DNA from: Trichoderma breve
Taxonomy: Eukaryota > Ascomycota > Sordariomycetes > Hypocreales > Hypocreaceae
Length of the DNA: 64,000 bases
Assembly (NCBI RefSeq): GCF_028502605.1
Contig: NW_026611594.1
Coordinates: forward strand, 1,443,501-1,507,500
Direction of reading: 5' to 3'
Of this stretch, positions 1 to 14,119 are shown in pieces. Every line of letters begins with the position of its first letter. Positions within the stretch are counted from its first letter, which is position 1. Below the pieces are notes generated by a model. That model saw nothing but the letters and a program-made list of their open reading frames with translations. It did not search any database and was not told where the DNA came from. A program made the translations under genes and the position numbers.

Positions 1-3000
1 GAGAAATAAATTAAAGGATAATAACTAATAAACTAACTATATTAAATTAGGTTTAACTTTAGGACTTATATAGAAGTACCTAAAGAACTTTTTTAAAAAT
101 ACTATAAATTCCAAAGAACCCCCAATAACCTATAAAATAATGGAATTACTTATAATATTTATATTAGGTAAATAAGACTTTACTATAGAGTAGTAGAATA
201 AAATAACTATAAAAACTTATATTATAAATTATATATACTACGTAAAATTAAAAACTAATATTTAAAAAACTAAAACAGTCTTTAGATAAAGGGTATTATA
301 AAACTAATAAAGAATTTATATTTTTTAAAAAGGAATATAAATATAATAGTAATAAAAAAAAGAAATACTTTAAAAAGAAAATCACTTTTATAATAATATA
401 AAATAAAAAACTACTTAAAGTTATAGTAAACTTTAGAGTAAATAAGAACTATATATCAGCCGTAACTATAATATACTTATAAGTACTATAAAAATAAAAG
501 AAAAAACTATACTAATTCCTTTATAAAAAAGGGAAATAGTTTAAATATAATAATAAATAAATTAAGAGATAGACTAATTACCTACATTTTAAAGTCTTTA
601 ATTAAACTACCTTAGTAATATATAATATTATTAACACCCTAAAATAAAATATTATCCTAAGTATACTATAGCTATACTAATATAAACCCTTAATAAAATA
701 AAACAAAGGCCTAATTTATTAGTAAAATAATAAAAAAACTCTAAATTAAAAAGAGGACAGAGGGAGTTAGAAACCTTAACTCCTTAAGCCTAGAGAAATC
801 CCTATGTAATAATAATAAAAATAAATAAAAGCTACAGAAGTTTATTATTTAAAATAGTTTACTAAAGGGAAATAAGACTTATATAAACTTAATTAATTCC
901 TAGAACTTACAAAGGAACCTTAGGAAAAGAATTATACCTTATAATAATTAAAAAGAATAATTAAATAATATAAGAAATAAGGAGATATACCTAAGGTATT
1001 AGAAGTAATATTATAAATACTATTACTCCTTAATAAAACCCCTATAAATAAATAGAATATAAAAAAGCCTATAGATTTAATAGCTAATATTCTAAAATAA
1101 TATTAAAAGTTTAAGGCTTTATTTTAAAAAACCTTAACTAATTTAGACGGAAGTATATAAATACTACTATATATAAAATAAAATTATATAATTAAGCTAA
1201 AGGAAGGGAAGTAACTAAAGTACTTTCTATTATATAACCTTAATTAGTTAAAACTTAATACTTTTAATAAATAAATATAAAAATAAAAGGAAAAAGGATA
1301 TATTAAAATCTCTAACTTCTTAATATACTATCCTATTATCTTTATTTTAAAGAAAAATAAAAAGCTACGCTTAGTTATTAATTATAAATAATTAAATAAT
1401 ATTATAATTAAGGATTAGACCCCTTTACTACTAATATCTAAAGTAAGAGATTAACTATAAAAAGCTATAATCTACTTTTAGTTAGATTTTACTAATACTT
1501 ATAAATTAATATAAATAAAAAAAGGATATAAATAAATAATAGCCTTTAGTACCCTAGGAGAATCCTATAAATTTCTAATAATACCCTAAGGACTAACTAA
1601 TATACCTATATTTTTCTAAAAAAGGATTAATTATATTCTTTAAAAATTTTAAAATAAGTTTATTATTATTTATTTAAATAATATCTTAATATACTTTAAA
1701 ATAGAGAAGGAATATAAGGAATATATATGCTTAGTACTCTAAGTACTATAAGATAATTACCTCCTTATAAACCCTAAGAAATATTAATTTTATACTAAAA
1801 AAGTAAAATTTTTAAAATATATTATTACCCCTAAATCTATATAAATAAACCTAAAAAAGGTTACTGTAATTAATAAATAGCTAATACTAACGTTAGTTAA
1901 AGAAGTATAAAGTTTCTATAGACTAACTAACTATTATTAATACTTTATTTAAAACTTCTTAGTCTTTACTTAACCTTTAATTAATATAATAAAAAAAAAT
2001 CAGAAGTTTAAATAAACAGAAGAAGCTAAATAAGTATTCTAAGTAATTAAATAAGCTATTACTTTAGAACCTATTTTAGCTATATATAACTTTAAGAAAT
2101 TAGTAAAAATTAAAACTAATATATTTAAATATATAATCAAAGGAGTACTTAACTAATAAAATAATAAAGAAAAACCTTATCCTATTATATTCTACTTACA
2201 GAAACTTAATAAAGCTAAGCTTAACTACGTAGTTTATAATAAAGAATTTTTAAAAATTAAAAACTATTTAAAATAATAAAGCTAGTATTATAAAAAAAGT
2301 AAGTTTTAAATTAAAATCTTTATTAACTACTAAAATATTACTTACTTTATATTTACCTAGAAACTATTTAAATAATAACTAAAATACTTTAAATTTTTAA
2401 GTAAATTTAACTATAAATTAATATACTATAAAAAATTAGAAAATAAAAAAGCTAATATACTTAGTAAAAAAATTAATTACTTTTAAAAAATCCTTAATTA
2501 TTAAAGTATGATATTATATTAAAATATATAAAGTAACTATAAATAAAGATCCTTTAATATAATCTTTAAAGTAGAAGAATATAATAAACTCTTTAAAGAA
2601 ATTAAAAAATATATAAAAAATTAAAAACTATATTAGTTTCTATTTTAGATTATAATATAAGATAAATATCCTATAAATAAAAACAAACACTAAGTACCTC
2701 TTAAATTATAAAAAAAAGTTATAAAATATATTTACAAATACCCCTTATTTAAATATTAAGGAATTACAACTACACATTAATAAATACTTATAATATATTA
2801 ATTTAAAAAGATAAAAAAGATTACTACTAACGTTATATTAACCTATAATAAATATTAATACGCTAAATATAAATAACATAAACCCTATAGAAAGCTATAA
2901 CCTTTACTAATACTAAAACTACTATAAAAAATAATTACCTTTAATTATATTATAAACCTATTACTTTCTAAAAAAACCTTTACTAAAGCAACCTATAATA

Positions 3001-4810
3001 ATATCTTAGTAGTAGTAAATAAATTTTTATAAAGTAAGCTTACTTTTTATTATATTATAAATTATACTTAGCAGAGGATTTAGTATATATATATATAAAA
3101 ATAATAGTAGCTAATTATAGCTTACCTTAAGAAATTATCTTAAATAAAAAATAAACTTTTACTTTTAAATTTTAGTAAAAACTTATAGTAAAACTTAAAG
3201 TAAACTATAAACTTAGTAATATATATTATCCTAAAATAAATAATTAAACGGAATAAATAAATTAAATTATTAAATAATACCTAAGATATTTCGTTAATCT
3301 ATAGTAAAATAATTAAGTTAATAAACTACCCCTTATATAGCTATATTATAATAATATAAAGTCTAAATTTACTAAGTTAATACTATTCTATACTTTATAT
3401 AAATATACTCCTTTAATATATAGGCTACTTTAGAAAAGACCTAACGTTAATAAAGTATAACTTTAAGTAAAATTAATAGTTAATTTACATAAAGAACTTA
3501 AAGTATAGCTAAAACTTATTTAAAAATATATAAAATATTATATAAATAAGGATAAAATTAAAGAACTAACCTTTTAGGAAAAGAATATAATCTACCTACT
3601 TTAATATATATAAGGCTATAAAATACTAAATATTAAAATAAACTAACTAAATAATAAGCTTAATTTTAAAAAAATTAACCTATTTAAAATTTTAAAGAAA
3701 ATTAATAATATTAACTATAAACTAAAAATACCTAAAGGTATATAACTAAAATACCTTATATTTTATATATTACTTTTAAAAAAAGTATAAATTAATAAAA
3801 TAATAGAAAAATTAATTTTAAATAAAATTATTATTATTAAAGATAAAGAAAAATAAAAAGTTAAAAAAGTCTTAGTAATATAAAAGAACTTAAAAGAAAA
3901 TAACTAAATTAAGTACTAAGTTAAATAAAAAAGATATAACCTAATCTATAATACCTAAGAACCTATTAAAAGCTTTAATTTAATAAACTTAATCTAAAAC
4001 TTTTAAAAAAACTTAGGATTATATTTAAAACCCTTAATACCAGCTACCTAAGGAATAAAATAACCTAAGTAAAAAAAAAAAATATATAAATTTCCTTTAA
4101 TAATATAAAAAAACCTAGATCTATAAACTTTAAACTAATACCTAAGGAAAACTAATTAACGTTATTAAGTACTCCTAAGTACTAAAGATCTTATACTACC
4201 TAGGCCTCAGAGATACTATTTTTTTTATTTAACTCTTATATCCTATGACGTATTAACTTTATACTACGTTCTTTAACCTTTTTTTTTATATAATAAATAT
4301 AAAATAAGTAACTTACAGCTGCTACTACTTTACTTTAAAAATTAGTAAATTAAGTATAAAAAAAATCTAAGGCTTCTTTAGCCTTTTCTTCCTCCTTTTT
4401 TAATTTCTTTTACTAATCTAATACTTTTATTACTAAAACTAATTAATAATAACCTTACTATAAAAAAAAAATATATTACCTATAAAAAAATACTACTAAT
4501 ACTTTATTATAAAAACAATTATACTTAATATACTTATAATAATAAAATAAATCCTTAATTATATAATAAGTAATTAATTTATAAAAATAATATAAGTAAA
4601 GTATATCCGCTTTAAATCTATTAATTAAAATAAATAATATAAGTAGCAATTGCTTATAAACTTTATAAAAAACAGATTTTAAAACTTTTACACTTATAAT
4701 AATATAATTAAGAAAAAAGGAAAAATAAATAAATTTATAAAATTAAGCTATACTTATAATACTACTATATAACTAGCCTTAAGGATAAAACTAATAAAGA
4801 GGGGGTATTA
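1..4810 (+). mobile_element. RIP-destroyed Ty3/gypsy retrotransposon, 5' end outside window
   Basis: Extremely A/T-rich DNA with no usable reading frame. Read on the + strand it still shows a Ty3/gypsy pol order. Around 1,365-1,400 there is a relic of the reverse transcriptase 'DYRQLN' block. Near 1,665-1,690 the YLDD catalytic motif survives as YLNN, a G-to-A change. RNase H-like and integrase-like stretches follow to about 3,800. A purine tract ending in five Gs (about 4,796-4,805) precedes the 3' LTR, which fixes the orientation. Nearly every stop is TAA or TAG, as expected when CAA/CAG codons are mutated by RIP. The segment parallels 49,000-55,800 and 56,251-63,326, but the LTR end differs, so it is a related but distinct family. 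Confidence 0.75.
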
Positions 4811-5223
4811 TATTATAACTTAATCTAAGGTTAAAAAGGTATATTAAAAATATACTTTAAAAAAATATTAAATCTAAGTAACTAATTACTATAGGAGTAA
4901 TAATAAAACTATAAGCTACCCTAGAGGGATTACTATTAATAAAGTAATCCTATTTAAGGCTTACGATCCTAAAAGTAAGCTACTAAGAATAACTAAATAT
5001 ATAAAATTCTATTCTCTACGCTTTTTAAATAACTTAGATAAATAGTTATTAATAAAACATTAAGATTAAATATAAACTAAATTTTTATTATATTTTACTT
5101 ACTTTATAATTATACTTACTTAAAGTTACTTCCTATCCTCTTTGCTAATATAAACTAATTAACCTTAGCTTATTACCTTAGGAACTTACCCTATACTCTC
5201 TAGTATTAGGTCGGGACATTACA
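4811..5223 (+). repeat. 3' LTR of the leftmost retrotransposon
   Basis: The LTR begins after the G-rich purine tract with a RIP-altered start (TATTATAAC, aligning with TGTCACGAC at 47,998). It ends in GGGACATTACA, giving the expected TG...CA ends once RIP is allowed for. Its length of about 413 bp matches the 416 and 421 bp LTRs on the right side of the window, but the 3' half differs. The matching 5' LTR would lie outside the window. Confidence 0.55.
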
Positions 5224-6356
5224 TTATCTTTTTTAAAAGCTTAATAATATTTTTTTATATATTTTTTTTTTTATAATTATAATACTTAATATTTTTATAT
5301 TATATTTTAATAATACTAAGGTTTATAAATCTAGGTTTTTTATTATTATATATTATAAAGTTTTTTTTCTTTTCTTAATTAATATTATTTTTAAAGTAAA
5401 AATATTTTAAAATTATTTTTTAAAAGTTACTTTTTTACTTATATTTTTAATATTATTAAAATTATTATTTATTAATATAAGTAGTTTTTTCTATAAGTTT
5501 ATTAAAAGTATTAAGTTTTTTTTTAATTTTAAAAAGTTTATTTTTAATATTTAAGTTAAGTTTTTAATAATAAAATATATATTATACTTTATTATTTAAA
5601 TTAGTCTTAGTAATTAAGTATATAAAAGTAATAATATACTTTATATAAAGTTTTTTTTATTTAATTTAAAAAAGTATATTTTTAGCTTTTTTAAATTTAT
5701 TAATTTTTTTATATAGTTTTTTAAACTATTTTTTAAATATATTATATTTATTAAATAAGTTAAGTATATATTACTTTTTAAGGGTTTTAGTTTATTTAAA
5801 ATCCCTAAGGTAAAGTTTAAATTAATTTTTTATAATTTTAGTTAAATAGTTTTTTATAATTTAAATTTTTATAATTTTATTAACTATAGTAATTAAAAAA
5901 TAACTAAAGTAATTTCTTATATTAGTAAAAAACTTTTAAATTTATTTAAGGTTTTTATTAAACTTATTAAGTAGTACTAGTTTTATAATTTCTTTAAGTT
6001 TCTATTATTATACTATAGAGGTTAAGTTAACTATAGTTTATTATCTTTAAAATATTATTATAGTAGTAATTTAAGTTATAATAATTTAATATAATTATTT
6101 TATAAATTCCTTAAGTATTATAAAGTATTATTTAGCTTTTTATATATTAACTAATAATTATAATATTATTTTAATATTTTTAATAATTTTTTTAAAGTTA
6201 TTTTATATTTTAATATTATTATTACTATAATTACTTTAAGCTTTACTTTTATAATTTATATTATTATTTAAAACTTTAAAATTTATAAATTATTAAATTT
6301 ATAAAGTTTTATTATCTATAAGTTTAAGGTAATTATTTAAATAAAAGTTATTATTA
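5224..6356 (-). mobile_element. RIP-destroyed gag remnant of a minus-oriented LTR element
   Basis: T-rich on the + strand, so A-rich when read on the minus strand, like the coding strand of the other retroelements here. Immediately inside the LTR at 6,357 the minus strand matches the leader of the element at 48,838. Both carry the same run after the LTR end, TTTATTTAAA followed by a TTACC block. The element is therefore transcribed leftwards, and its 5' LTR is at 6,357-6,755. The body is cut off near 5,224 by the other element's LTR, so pol is missing here. Confidence 0.55.
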
Positions 6357-6755
6357 TATAATAAACTAAGTTCTATAAGTATTATAAGTTAGCTATTCCT
6401 AAGGAATAAACTTTAAAATAATTTTATAATTTATATTAGCGGAGTAATTAAGTTAATAAATAAGTAAATTTATTACTAGCTATAAAATAAAGTATTTAAA
6501 TATTTAATTTAAATACTATTATATTAATAATAACTAACTATTTAAGTATTTTAATAAGTAATATAAAGTAAATTTTTATACTTAGTTAATTTTAGGCTTA
6601 TAAAGCTTATTTAATAAGCTAGATAAAATACTATTTATATAGTTTATTAAAAGAGTTAAGTAAGTGTATTACTATTAGTTTATTAGCTAATAGTTAATTT
6701 AGTTTTAGCTAACCTATTAGTTTATTATTGTAACCTTAAGAGTTGGGTTATAATA
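6357..6755 (-). repeat. 5' LTR of a minus-oriented retrotransposon
   Basis: The reverse complement starts TATTATAACCCA and continues with a block equivalent to 'CTCTTAAGG' seen in the LTR at 48,417. It ends GTTTATTATA, the RIP-altered form of GTTCGTCACA. Length is about 399 bp against 421 bp for the related LTR. Only one copy lies in the window, so the element is incomplete. Confidence 0.6.
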
Positions 6756-9700
6756 ATTATTTAAAAAAAATAAAATCTTTTAAATATTTAAGTTTATAAA
6801 AGTATATACTTTAATTAATTTTATAATTTTAAAAATATTGATTATTTTAATATTATAAACCTTTATATTAGTAAAAAAGCTATATATTATAGTTTTTTTT
6901 AAGTTATAATAAATAATAGCTCCTTAGCTTATATTACTTTATTTATTTTATAATTTATTTAAATAAGTAAAAAAGGTAAACCTAAGGAGGTTATTAAAAA
7001 ACTTAAAATATTTTTCTACTATTTTTAATTTTAAAAAGCTTTTAAAGTTTAAGATTACTTTAATAGTTTTATTATTTTTAAAAAAAAAAAAAATTAAATT
7101 ATTTTTTTTACTAAGGCTATAGTATATTATAATTTAATAAAAAAGATTTTAAAAAAAAGTTTTTTATTAATATATTTATTAATTAAGTAATTTTTATTTA
7201 ATTTTATAAAGTAAACTACTATATAAAATCTAATTTATATTACTTATATTAATACTAAGGAAACTTTAAATTTTTTATATATAATAAAAAAGTTAATTAT
7301 TTTTTATATAAGAATAATTACTTTAGTTATTACTTTAAATAATAGTTTTAAAATTATAATTAATTTTACTAAGTTTATTTTTACTTATTTACTTAACTTT
7401 ATAATATTTTATTTACTTTTACTAAGTTAAAAAGTTTTTATTTTATATAAAGCTATAAAGGTAATATAAACTTTAATTACTATAACTATTATATTTAATA
7501 AAAATTTTTTTTATATTTTACTTAAGGATTTTAAAAAATTAATTATTTTAAAAGTTTTTTTTTTTATAATTTTAAAATACTTTTTAAAAAAAAACTATAA
7601 ATTTAAGTATATTTTTAATTAATAAACTAAATCCTAAGGAATTATAATTTTTCCTTTAAAATTTACTTTTTTATTATATATTTAAGTTTTAGTTTTATAA
7701 AAATATATAAGTTTAACTTTATTTAAGTTAAAGAAAATTATATTTCTATTACCTTAATTTAAAGTATTTTTTAATTTTTACTAAAGTTTTTAAGTAGTTT
7801 CCTTAATATTAACCTTTATTATTATAATATTAATATTATTTATATACTTAAAATAAAAATTAAGGTTATTAAGCTTTAAATTAAAAAAAAAGTAAAATAT
7901 AAAAATAATAAAGGAAATAAAAAACCTTTATAAAGCTTTATACTTTAGTTTTATTTTTAAAAAGGTAATTTTATAGCTATTTTAAATAAAGGTTTTTTAA
8001 TTATTTATAAAAAAATAAATTTATTTTATAAAGTAAAGAAATTACTTTTATTTTTTAAATTTATATATTAAGTAATTATATATAATTATATTAAAAATAT
8101 TAAAAATATTAAATATAAAAAAAAAATAATAAAGCCTTATATTAAAGTAACCTTAGCGTTATATAGTAAATAAATTACTAAATTTATTATAAACTTTTTT
8201 AAAAAAGCCTTAAACTATTATTTTAATAATTTTTTATATTTTATTATTAAAAAAAAGACTTTTTTAATTAAAAGTTTAGAAATAATAATAATTTTTATAT
8301 TTTTAAAAAAAAAGTAAGTAATATTTTATTATTAAGTATTTATAAAAAAAATTAATTATATATTTATTAATAATAAGCTAAGTAAGCTATAAAAAGGTAA
8401 TTAATATATTATTTATACTAAGTATAATATTACCTAACCTTATAGTAGCTTTTTTAATTTTTAATTTTAATATTATTTAATTTTAATAAATATTTTTATT
8501 AATAGAAAAATCTTTTTCTTAAAGGTTTAAAATATTTTTTTTTATTATTTTATACTTAAGGAGTTTATTACTAAAGAAAATTACTTTTTTTATAAAATTT
8601 AAAATATTATTATTATTATTTATTAAAGAAGGTAATTAAAAATAATTTATTACTTTATATTACTTAATAATTAATTATATATTTTTAATAATATTAACTT
8701 TTATTATAATTTTATTTTAATAAATTTACTTACTATAATATATAATATTTTTAAAAGTTTTATAAACTTTTTTTTAAGTAAAAAAGTTATTTATTATTTT
8801 TTTATAAGCTTTATAAATTACTTTATACTTTTTTAATTATTATAATATACTATAGTTATTTTAATACTTAGTTTTATTAACTACTTTAATAATTTACTTA
8901 AAAAAGTTTTATAAAGCTTTAATATATTTATTTAAGTTAATTTTTAATAATATAATTAAATTAACTAAGGGGAGGGTTTAAGTAAAAAAGTATATAAATT
9001 AACTAAAGTTTTCTTAATATTTTATTAAAATATTTTTTTTTTTACCCTTAGGGTTATTTTTAAAAACTTAAGAAAGTTTATAATTATTATATAATAGTTT
9101 AATTTTATATTAAAGAAATATTTAACTTTAATTAATATAAAATAGTTTATAAAAACTAAGTTAATATACTTTCCTAAGTATTAAGTAAATATATTTATTA
9201 AAGTTAAAAAAAAGTTATATTTTTTTACTTACTTTATAATTTTATTATTTATAAAATTTATACTTTTACTAAAGTTTTAAAATTAATATAAAATATTAAA
9301 GCTATTTATAATAATTAAATAAAGAAAAAAAAAGCTTTATTTAGTAAAAGTTTTTATAATTATATTTACTAAAGTTTTTTAATAAATATTAATAATAATA
9401 TATTTATATACTTTTATTTAATATATATATTTATTTTTTAAGCTTAAGGAAAAAATTTATTTATTAAAGAAGTTTAAAGAAATTTTAATAAATATAAAAA
9501 TTAAAAGTTTAGTATTTTTTTAATTATTTAAGAGGTTATATATTTAATATTTAAAGTAATTTTTAATTTATTTTTTATTTAATATTTTATTTTATTAAAT
9601 ATAAGGTTTTTAAATTAATATAATATTATAATTACTTTTTTATATTAATAATAAAGTAATATTTTAATATAAATTACTTTTTTTAATATTAGCTTAAAAA

Positions 9701-11770
9701 TTTTAAAATTAGTATTTTTTTAATAATTATAATAAAGTTTATTATTTATAAACTTATATTAAAGGGTTTATTAATTCTTAAAGGAATATTAAATATATTT
9801 TTAATTTTTTTAATTTTTTTATTTTTTTTATTATTTAAGCTAGTTATATAAATTACTAATTTAGTAAAAAAGGTTTTTTTATAAAAAATTTTTTTATTTA
9901 AGTTAACTTTAATTATAATTTTTTTAATTAAAATTTAAAAAAGAAAAAGAAATATTAAGCTAAATATTAGTAATTAAAGGTAAAGGCTTATTTAAATCCT
10001 TAAGGTAATTATTTTCTTAATATTAAAGGCTAAGGTAAAAGTAAGTTTAGGTTTAAGTAAATTAATTTTATTATACTTTTATTAATTTAGTTTTTAAATA
10101 ATTTAAAATTATACTTTAATTATTTATATTTTTTTTTTATTTTTAATAATTAATTTAGTAAAGTATTTTAAAAAGTTTATTATATAAAGACTATTATAAT
10201 TAATATATTAAGGTAGTAATAAATAATTAATTATAATATTATTATATTTAAATAATAGTTTATTATATTTATAATATTTTTTTATTTTAATATAATTTTA
10301 TAAATTATAAAATTTTAAGTACCTTTAATATTAAGTAATTTAAAAAAGCTAAACTTAAACTTTTATTAAAAAAAAGTTATTAAATAATTTAAAGCTAAGT
10401 TTAATATTTTTTTTAAAAAAAATAAAGTAATTATATATATTAAGGGACTTTTTAAAATTAATTTTATAATAAAAAATAAGTAAACTCTTAGCCCCTGCTT
10501 TAATATATACTTCCTTTAGGATTAATATATTTATAAAGTAAGTTTTACTTATATTAATATATATTTTTAATATATTATATATAAAAAAAACCTTTTATAA
10601 ATATATTTTTTTAATTTTTAAATTATTATTTTTTATTATTAACTAAAGTATAATAATTTTATTTTTAATATTTTAATTTTTATTTTTAAAAGTAAAACTT
10701 AATTAAATTTTTTAAAAATAAATAATATTTTTATTTATAAACTTTAAAATTTTAATTAATTTTTATTTAACCTTAATAATTAATAACTTTTTTTTATATA
10801 TAATTTAAAAAAACTTAAATAAAAATATAATTATTAAAGTTTTTTTTAAATTTATTAATTTTATTTATATTTTTTTTTATTAATAATAAAAGTTAGTTTT
10901 TTATTATTTATAAAAAAATACTTTAAATTATTAATTTTTTTTTAAAAGTTTTTATTATAAATATTATTTTATAATATAATTTAAGCTTATATAATTTTAA
11001 AATCCTTTTAATTTACTTTTTTAATAAATATAAAAGCTTTTACTATAGTAAAAGTTATAGTAATATTTAATTTATTTTTTTTATTATAAAATATATTAAT
11101 TAATATTATTTTAATTAATTAAGTAGTTTTTTTTTTATTACTTAGCTTTTTAAAGTTTTTAAGCTTTTTTTTAAAATTAATATAAAAAATAATAAAATTT
11201 TTAAAAGTAGTATTTAAATATAAATAAATTTATTTTACTATTACTAAAAAAAACTAAAAAATATATTATATTAAGTAAAAGTTAATAATTATAATTATAT
11301 TTAATATTATATTTTATTTAATTTACTATTATATATTAATTTTATTAATTTAATTTATAATTTTATTTTTAATAAAAAATTTCCTTTTTTTATTTAAATT
11401 AATAATTTTTTTTATATTATTAAAAATAAAAATAATAAAACTTTTTAAAATTATTTATATTATAATTATTATTATTATTATATTTAATTTTACTTTATTA
11501 AAGCTAAGTAAAAATATTTTATTTATATTAAAGGTTTTTTTAAAAAAAAACTTTTTAAAAATAAAAAAAAAAATTATAATTTTTTTTATTTTTAAGCCTA
11601 AAGGGGTTACTTTTTTTAAAAATTAAAAAGCTATTATTAATTTAATAATAATAAATTTTATTTTATTTTAATTATTTAAAAAATTTATAAATATTTCTAT
11701 TTTTCTAAAGTCCTTAAATAAAATTATAAATAAAAAAATTATAATTATTTTATCTAATAGCTAGTTAAAT
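6756..11770. repeat. Extreme A/T-rich RIP block, family not identifiable
   Basis: Five kilobases composed almost entirely of A and T, with T in excess on the + strand, suggesting a former minus-strand coding repeat. I could not anchor a reverse transcriptase, transposase or LTR in it. A few less damaged patches keep Cs and Gs, for example near 10,490-10,520. No gene is visible. The right edge grades into the hydrolase gene between about 11,760 and 11,880. Confidence 0.6.
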
Positions 11771-11797
11771 AAGTAGAAGTTTTTAGTAGTTAGGTAC

Positions 11798-13045
11798 CTA
11801 AAAGGTAGGGTACCTGTAGGTATAGGAGGGAAGCTTAACTATAGTATTAGCTAGTGGTGGTTTATTCTGAAAAATAACTCCCGATCTTTCTAAATAGGTG
11901 TAGTTAAGTGCATACGAGATAGCCTGATAATTGGTTTTGCTAGTTGGATCAACGTGTGCACCGTCATACAAAGAAGTCTCAATGGCAAGCATAATGAGCC
12001 AGTCGGAGACTGCACTACCATCGCCGCAGACCCCGAGTAAGTCATTGCAACCCGTCGAGAACAATTGCCCTTTTGCCGCTGTGTCAATTATCCAATCTAG
12101 TATAGCAGCCTGATCTCGGCCGTAAAGTGCAGATGTTGTTGTTGCATTACACCATCTGAAAAAGTCGGCAAGGACGGCGTCGAGTCCAGCCGCGAAAGTC
12201 GTCATCCGGTCCTCTTCATGCATGTGACGATTAGTCACACCATCCAACACCATTCGACCAACGTGATCTGGGTACATATCTGAATACTCAGATCCAATCT
12301 GTGTGCCGTAGGAAAGACCTAAATAATTGAATTTGTCGTGTTCGAGGGCCTGTCGAACCATTTCGTAATCGTGAATAGCCTGATCAGTCCCTAAATGGTT
12401 TATCAAGGGACCAGTCATGTTGACACAGGTCTCCCCCCATTCTTTAGCTCTTGCCATTGTTTCGTCGTAAGTTTGATGATCTTTAATCATTGGCCACTGC
12501 ACCTTGGTGTACAGATCTTTGTCGCATTGAACTGGATTGCTCCTACCAGTTCCTCTCATATCTACGCCGATGATGTCAAAATTTTGCACCAATGGCAACC
12601 AATGCCTTAAGTTGCCTCCTGTAGACAGTGCGTTTGCGAGCTGGGATGGTGTTTGCACGTTTGGTTCGCCAGGCCCGCCATTTTCTCTATTCGCAGTGTG
12701 TTAGCTTATAGAACAAATACACTCTCACTGTTTATGACTTAAGATTCAGGTCTGGAGATGGTTGAAGGTATTCGTATACTAAGTAGTGTTTGAAGCTTAC
12801 ATGTACAGCCCTTGCCTGGGACCACAGCCTGGATTAGTAGCTTGAAGACGGGTGAGACTAAGAGTAATAGTCTCTCCATCAGGAGTTGCGTGATCCAACG
12901 GTACTTGGATCTGTCCACATTCAACAGGGCTGGTAACACCGACCGGGCATTTGATCCATTCGACTGTAGGATTGTGGGCCCAAGCAGTAATTGGAAAGCT
13001 CAGAGCGAGCGCGATTCTCAAAGGAATGGGCCTTATTCCAGCCAT
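11798..13045 (-). pseudogene. Secreted alpha/beta hydrolase (tripeptidyl aminopeptidase-like, S33), 3'-truncated
   Basis: Two exons on the minus strand: 12,801-13,045 and 11,798-12,686, with a 114 nt GTAAGC...TAG intron; the phases agree. The start at 13,045 was chosen because it gives a signal peptide (MAGIRPIPLRIALAL..., likely cut after AWA); an upstream ATG at 13,147 would bury it. The oxyanion-loop motif GGPG spans the region just after the intron, and the nucleophile elbow GLSYG puts the catalytic Ser near residue 207, as in fungal and Streptomyces tripeptidyl aminopeptidases. These proteins are usually about 500-600 residues and have a C-terminal TAP domain carrying the catalytic Asp and His. 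Here the frame ends after about 378 residues in low-complexity, A/T-drifting DNA at the repeat edge, so those residues are missing. It was probably truncated by repeat insertion and is inactive; a short expressed remnant is possible. Confidence 0.75.
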
Positions 13046-14119
13046 GATGAGGAAGCTTAGACACTCAAAATTGAAATGTTGAGGGGCTTGATTAACCATA
13101 TAACTGATCATCTCGGTACCGATGGTTAAGCACGGCAGCGGCCTCATTATATAGTCATGAATGTCTAAGGGGGAGATCTATGTCAGTTTGCTATATTACC
13201 AACGCCATTAAGCTTACGAAGCTTCCAACCCAAATACAAGAGTCGCCCCCCGTTTCGTTTGGAATGTTTCAAGTTTTATGACATCAAGAACTCGCCAGCG
13301 CATCTCTTACCAAAAATCGCCCTAGGTGGAGTAGGTGGCAAGAGTACTAACTCATGGTAGTGCAGCATATGCAAGGCAGAGCTGGATTTGCCTGAAGAAC
13401 CGAATGATTATACACTAGGGGGCCTGAAGGATCGCGAGTATCAGGTGGAACTTGACGGGGGGTAGACGGTGGGCGGTAATTAACAGTACATAAGGTATAC
13501 CAAGGCCAACTTGGCAAAAGAAAAAGCCCCTTGAGCTACTAGAAGATCTCCATCAGATTATAGGATGAGCGGAGCCCTCGCGGCATGAAGCGCACCTCTT
13601 TCCTAACCAGACCATGGAATCTCTGGTAGAGCAAATTCGGGGTTTTTTTCTCCAAGTTGAATGGTATGCTTGGGTTTGAGCTATTTATATTAGACCGGAG
13701 AACATAAACCAAATATTGTGCATGGATATAAACCATTCAGAATTTTGACAAAGCCCATTTGTTAGTCGAATGATCCTAATGGAAGTATTTACCATAAGAG
13801 CCCTTTAAGATGCAGGTCGTAGTCGCGTGACGTATCTGGAAAGACATGCGCATGATTCATCATTGCAGAGAGTAATACGGCACTCTTTTGTAGGTCCATA
13901 AGAAAGCGAAAGCCACAAGGTTCATATGGCTACAAAGAGCACCCTCTTTACTGCCCCTCGTTTTCATTATCTTACCTATATATAGCTTATACTCACAACT
14001 ATATCAACTGTTCTTATTCATATCTTTTTATTCCCTCACCATCGTTTTCAACATTGTCTTTAGACGGTTTGCATATCAATTTTTACTTGTTGATTAACCA
14101 CTGAATCTTGATGCCTGAC
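13046..14119. other. Intergenic, no gene recognised
   Basis: Between the truncated hydrolase and the 3' end of the next regulator. Base composition is ordinary for the island. A 65-codon frame at 13,539-13,736 on the minus strand has no recognisable motif and is treated as chance. Confidence 0.4.

Noticed and set aside
13539..13736. 65-codon minus-strand frame between hydrolase and regulator A
   Set aside because: No motif, no start context or splice partners, and a length expected by chance.
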